Source: RUG11237 sp050874665 (GTDB lineage Bacteria > Bacillota > Clostridia > Lachnospirales > Lachnospiraceae). Taken from it: DNA of 64,000 nucleotides. The notes beneath the pieces are model-generated. The model worked only from the letters and a program-made list of their open reading frames with translations, was not told where the DNA came from and searched no databases. The position numbers and the translations under genes were made by a program. Shown here in pieces: positions 61,387 to 64,000 of this stretch (the stretch's first letter is position 1; each line of letters starts with the position of its first letter). The DNA is taken from NCBI GenBank assembly GCA_050874665.1, contig JBNMLC010000009.1, forward strand, positions 1 through 64,000, written 5' to 3'.

Positions 61387-62886
61387 ATGAGTTTTAGAGG
61401 CCTTGACACAGAAGTGCGAAAACTTCGAAAAGAAACATTCAAAGAAATAGCTAAACTTGCATACGAATCCGAGGATATTATTAACGATTTAGAAGCATTG
61501 CCATATAAAATGACAGATGCAGAAAATCCGAGATTTTGGGAAAATATATATCGGGAACGTGCTGTAGTCAGGGAAAGACTCCGACTCGCTATGGGACTTT
61601 CACTACGTCCGGAAAATAAGCCTGTGCATGCCACCGAAGGTGTGGATGAAAGCAATATTGCAGAGAAATACTATGAACCGCCGTTGATGCAGGTAATTCC
61701 ATCTGCCTGTAATGCTTGTGCAGAAAATATGTTTATTGTAACAAATCAGTGTAAAACATGTACGGCACAGCCATGTGCCAAGGTCTGTCCAAGAGGAGCT
61801 ATTTCACTGGTGGATGGAAAGTCATATATAGATCAGGAAAAATGTGTGAAATGCGGAAAGTGTAAGGAAGTATGTCCTTATGATGCGATTTCTAAGCAGG
61901 TACGCCCATGTGCAGCAGCCTGCGGAGTGAATGCAATTGTAAGCGATGAGCATGGAAGGGCATGCATTGATAGTGAAAAATGTGTGTCTTGTGGTATGTG
62001 CATGGTAAATTGTCCTTTTGGGGCAATTGCAGATAAATCTCAAATATTCCAGTTAATTCGTGCAATTCAGTCGGGACGTGAAATTGTAGCTGAGATTGCA
62101 CCGGCATTTGTTGGCCAGTTTGGCAAAGATGTGACACCGGCTCAGGTAAAGGAAGGTTTAAAACAATTAGGATTTAAGTATGTATATGAAGTTGCTATTG
62201 GTGCAGATCAGGGGGCAATGGCAGAAGCAAAGCATTATGTGAAGGAAGTGGCAACAGAAAAATTACCATTTTTACTGACATCGTGCTGTCCATCCTGGTC
62301 CATGTTAGCAAGAAAGTTTTTCCCGGAAACGATTGAGAGCATCTCAAATGAATTGACGCCAATGGTTGCTACAGCAAGAAAAATAAAGGAAGAACACCCG
62401 GATTCCAACATTGTGTTTATCGGACCCTGTGCCTCTAAAAAGTTAGAAGCATCCAGAAAAACAGTGCGAAGTGATGTGGATTTTGTTATCACGTTTGAAG
62501 AATTAGCCGGTATGTTTGCAGCAAAAGACATTGTGTTGTCAGAATTAGAAACAGATGAGAGTGATGAAATTAAAGATGCGACATCAGCAGGACGAGGCTA
62601 CGCAGTAGCCGGTGGTGTGGCGGAGGCCATCAGACAGTGTATTGAAGAATATTACCCGGATACAGAAGTAAAGATTGAACATGCAGAAGGTTTGAGTGAG
62701 TGCAAGAAAATGCTTGCATTGGCAAAGGCAGGACGTAAAAATGGCTGTTTAATTGAAGGAATGGGCTGCCCGGGTGGATGTGTTGGCGGTGCCGGCACGA
62801 ATATTCCGATTGTAAAGGCCAACCAGGAAGTGAAAAAATTTGTGGCGAGTGCAGAACGAAAACTTCCATTACCGGAGGAGGGATAA
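61387..62886 (+). CDS. [FeFe] hydrogenase, group B type
   Basis: The 499-residue enzyme should catalyse reversible H2 production. Many cysteines (C108 to C209) before the H domain hold [4Fe-4S] clusters, including the ferredoxin-like CVKCGKCKEVC and CVSCGMCMVNC. H-cluster motifs are L1 TSCCPSW (C300 proton relay, C301 ligand), L2 GPCASKKLE (C349, K352) and L3 EGMGCPGGC (E457, C461, C465). L1 has PSW, not PGW, and L2 has GPC, not MPC, as I recall for group B. No maturase (hydE, hydF, hydG) or partner subunit is nearby. GGAGGAGAG precedes the ATG. Confidence 0.93.
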   Translation: MSFRGLDTEVRKLRKETFKEIAKLAYESEDIINDLEALPYKMTDAENPRFWENIYRERAVVRERLRLAMGLSLRPENKPVHATEGVDESNIAEKYYEPPLMQVIPSACNACAENMFIVTNQCKTCTAQPCAKVCPRGAISLVDGKSYIDQEKCVKCGKCKEVCPYDAISKQVRPCAAACGVNAIVSDEHGRACIDSEKCVSCGMCMVNCPFGAIADKSQIFQLIRAIQSGREIVAEIAPAFVGQFGKDVTPAQVKEGLKQLGFKYVYEVAIGADQGAMAEAKHYVKEVATEKLPFLLTSCCPSWSMLARKFFPETIESISNELTPMVATARKIKEEHPDSNIVFIGPCASKKLEASRKTVRSDVDFVITFEELAGMFAAKDIVLSELETDESDEIKDATSAGRGYAVAGGVAEAIRQCIEEYYPDTEVKIEHAEGLSECKKMLALAKAGRKNGCLIEGMGCPGGCVGGAGTNIPIVKANQEVKKFVASAERKLPLPEEG

Positions 62887-62891
62887 ACGTT

Positions 62892-63392
62892 ATGTTTGGA
62901 AAATTTTATCCCTCCCAAGAAGCAGACAGTGCGTATAAGATTGATTACGAAGCTTTGTATGAACAGGGATATCGGGGGATCATCTACGATATTGATAATA
63001 CACTGACAGAGCATGGAGCGCCGGCAACAGAGGAAACAGTGGCATTGATGAAAAGATTAAAAAAAATCGGCTTTGGTATCTGTCTTTTATCTAACAATAA
63101 AGAAGAACGTGTGAAAATGTTTAATGAAGATATTCATGTGCAGTATATTCATAAGGCAGGAAAACCGTCTGTTTCCGGATACGAAAAAGCAATGCTTTTA
63201 ATCGGGACGAATAAGGAAAATACGGTTTTTATTGGGGATCAGATATTTACAGATATTTATGGTGCCAATCGCACAGGTCTGATGACTTATCTGGTAAAGC
63301 CAATAGATAAAAAGGAAGAAATACAGATTGTTCTGAAACGATATTTGGAGAAAATCGTCTTGTATTTCTACCATAAAAGAAAATCAGCCTGA
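62892..63392 (+). CDS. yqeG: YqeG-family HAD phosphatase
   Basis: The 166-residue HAD protein has motif I YDIDNTL (with nucleophile Asp), motif II LLSNN and a late FIGDQIFTDIYGANRTG. YqeG-type enzymes act on small phosphates such as phosphatidylglycerophosphate in some relatives. The GGAGG site at the end of the hydrogenase gene sets ATG 62892, 5 nt past that stop. The frame opens earlier, but only inside the hydrogenase gene. Confidence 0.9.
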   Translation: MFGKFYPSQEADSAYKIDYEALYEQGYRGIIYDIDNTLTEHGAPATEETVALMKRLKKIGFGICLLSNNKEERVKMFNEDIHVQYIHKAGKPSVSGYEKAMLLIGTNKENTVFIGDQIFTDIYGANRTGLMTYLVKPIDKKEEIQIVLKRYLEKIVLYFYHKRKSA

Positions 63393-63402
63393 AAAAAAGT
63401 AG

Positions 63403-63431
63403 TTGAAAAATAGTAAATTTTAGTATAAAAT
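63403..63431 (+). promoter_or_regulatory. efp promoter
   Basis: TTGAAA (63403-63408) and TAAAAT (63426-63431) are 17 nt apart. The leader after it holds a GAGCC/GGCTC hairpin (63446-63469). Confidence 0.5.
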
Positions 63432-63495
63432 ATAGATGAGTTTATGAGCCTGCAGCGTGAAGATGGCTCGGCGTTAATTTAAGGAGGAAAATAAA

Positions 63496-64000
63496 ATGGT
63501 TTCAGCAGGAGATTTTAGAAACGGTGTAACTTTGGAAATAGAAGGAAATATCTATCAGATTATCGAATTCCAGCATGTAAAACCTGGTAAGGGTGCAGCT
63601 TTCGTTCGTACAAAATTGAAAAATATCATTAACGGTGGCGTGGTAGAAAAGACATTCCGTCCAACAGAAAAATTCCCACAGGCTCGTATTGACAGAGTGG
63701 AAATGCAGTATTTATATGCTGACGGAGATTTATATAACTTTATGAATATGGAAACATATGATCAGATTGCATTAAGCAGTGAAGCAGTTGGAGATGCATT
63801 AAAGTTTGTAAAAGAAAACGAAATGGTTAAGATTTGTTCCCATAATGGAAACGTATTTGCTATTGAACCACCATTGTTTGTAGAACTTGAAATTACAGAA
63901 ACAGAGCCGGGCGTAAAGGGTGATACAGCAACAGGAGCAACAAAGCCTGCAACTGTAGAAACAGGAGCAACGGTATATGTTCCATTATTTGTAAATCAGG
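63496..64000 (+). CDS. efp: Elongation factor P (partial)
   Basis: EF-P helps ribosomes through polyproline runs. The visible 168 residues begin MVSAGDFRNGVTLEIEGNIY and cover the KOW-like domain and most of two OB domains. The loop HVKPGKGAAF has K32, the residue modified in many bacteria. AAGGAGG precedes the ATG. The window ends before the stop; a full protein is about 185 residues, so only about 17 are missing. Confidence 0.96.
   Translation, partial: MVSAGDFRNGVTLEIEGNIYQIIEFQHVKPGKGAAFVRTKLKNIINGGVVEKTFRPTEKFPQARIDRVEMQYLYADGDLYNFMNMETYDQIALSSEAVGDALKFVKENEMVKICSHNGNVFAIEPPLFVELEITETEPGVKGDTATGATKPATVETGATVYVPLFVNQ

Overview
The window is about 64 kb of low-G+C chromosome from a strictly anaerobic Firmicute, most likely a gut Lachnospiraceae (class Clostridia). 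Signs of this are the A/T-rich codon use, strong AGGAGG ribosome sites, and the gene order yceD-rpmF-plsX-acpP-rnc-smc-ftsY. A PFL/ACT pair, a DUF3877 protein, a group B [FeFe] hydrogenase and a small YqeG phosphatase point the same way. No prophage, IS element, CRISPR array or complete mobile element was seen. Most of the window is core chromosome, nearly all on the + strand.

Layout. 1-4.5 kb: the 3' end of a 23S rRNA gene with its terminator, a lone cheV, a Sir2-like protein and a repeat-rich acidic membrane protein. 4.5-8.1 kb: hisH-hisF, ung, and the opposing pdxS-pdxT operon for pyridoxal phosphate. 8.2-10.8 kb: a tRNA-Leu(CAA), then a two-gene secreted cassette (a helveticin J-like protein and a subtilisin-type protease), the most accessory-looking part. 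11-20.5 kb: rlmI, a zinc-finger membrane protein, polA, coaE, an FtsA-like protein, walJ and the ACT/PFL pair, converging on tmcAL. 22-33.7 kb: pta, then the lipid/ribosome/SMC/SRP cluster running on into ilvA, nagA and thrH. 33.7-37.6 kb: a DUF3877 protein and a copper module (membrane HMA protein, csoR, copA fused to copZ).

37.9-50.3 kb is a sulfur assimilation locus. It encodes a sulfate ABC transporter (sbp-cysT-cysW-cysA), an AprAB-type APS reductase, ATP sulfurylase (cysD-cysN), cysK, a LysR regulator, an Rrf2 regulator and an O-acetylhomoserine sulfhydrylase. The genes describe a route of sulfate uptake, activation to APS, direct reduction of APS to sulfite, then cysteine and homocysteine synthesis; the sulfite reductase is not in the window. 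The promoters of its three transcription units carry the same inverted repeat, TCCTA-N9-TAGGA and close variants, with an invariant 9-nt gap. This is a likely operator for the Rrf2 protein encoded inside the locus. CysN has a C-terminal tail that looks like an APS kinase domain without its P-loop, which fits a pathway that does not need PAPS.

50.3-64 kb: an alpha/beta hydrolase, aspartate kinase, citrate synthase, a hybrid sensor kinase, a MarR-regulated heterodimeric ABC exporter with one degenerate ATP site, the hydrogenase, yqeG, and the start of efp, which is cut by the window edge.

The observations most worth following are the sulfur operator set, the AprAB-plus-CysN-tail operon, the internal copZ start within copA, and the secreted helveticin-like/subtilase pair. 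All functional calls are by reading sequence and recalling families; no database search was run.
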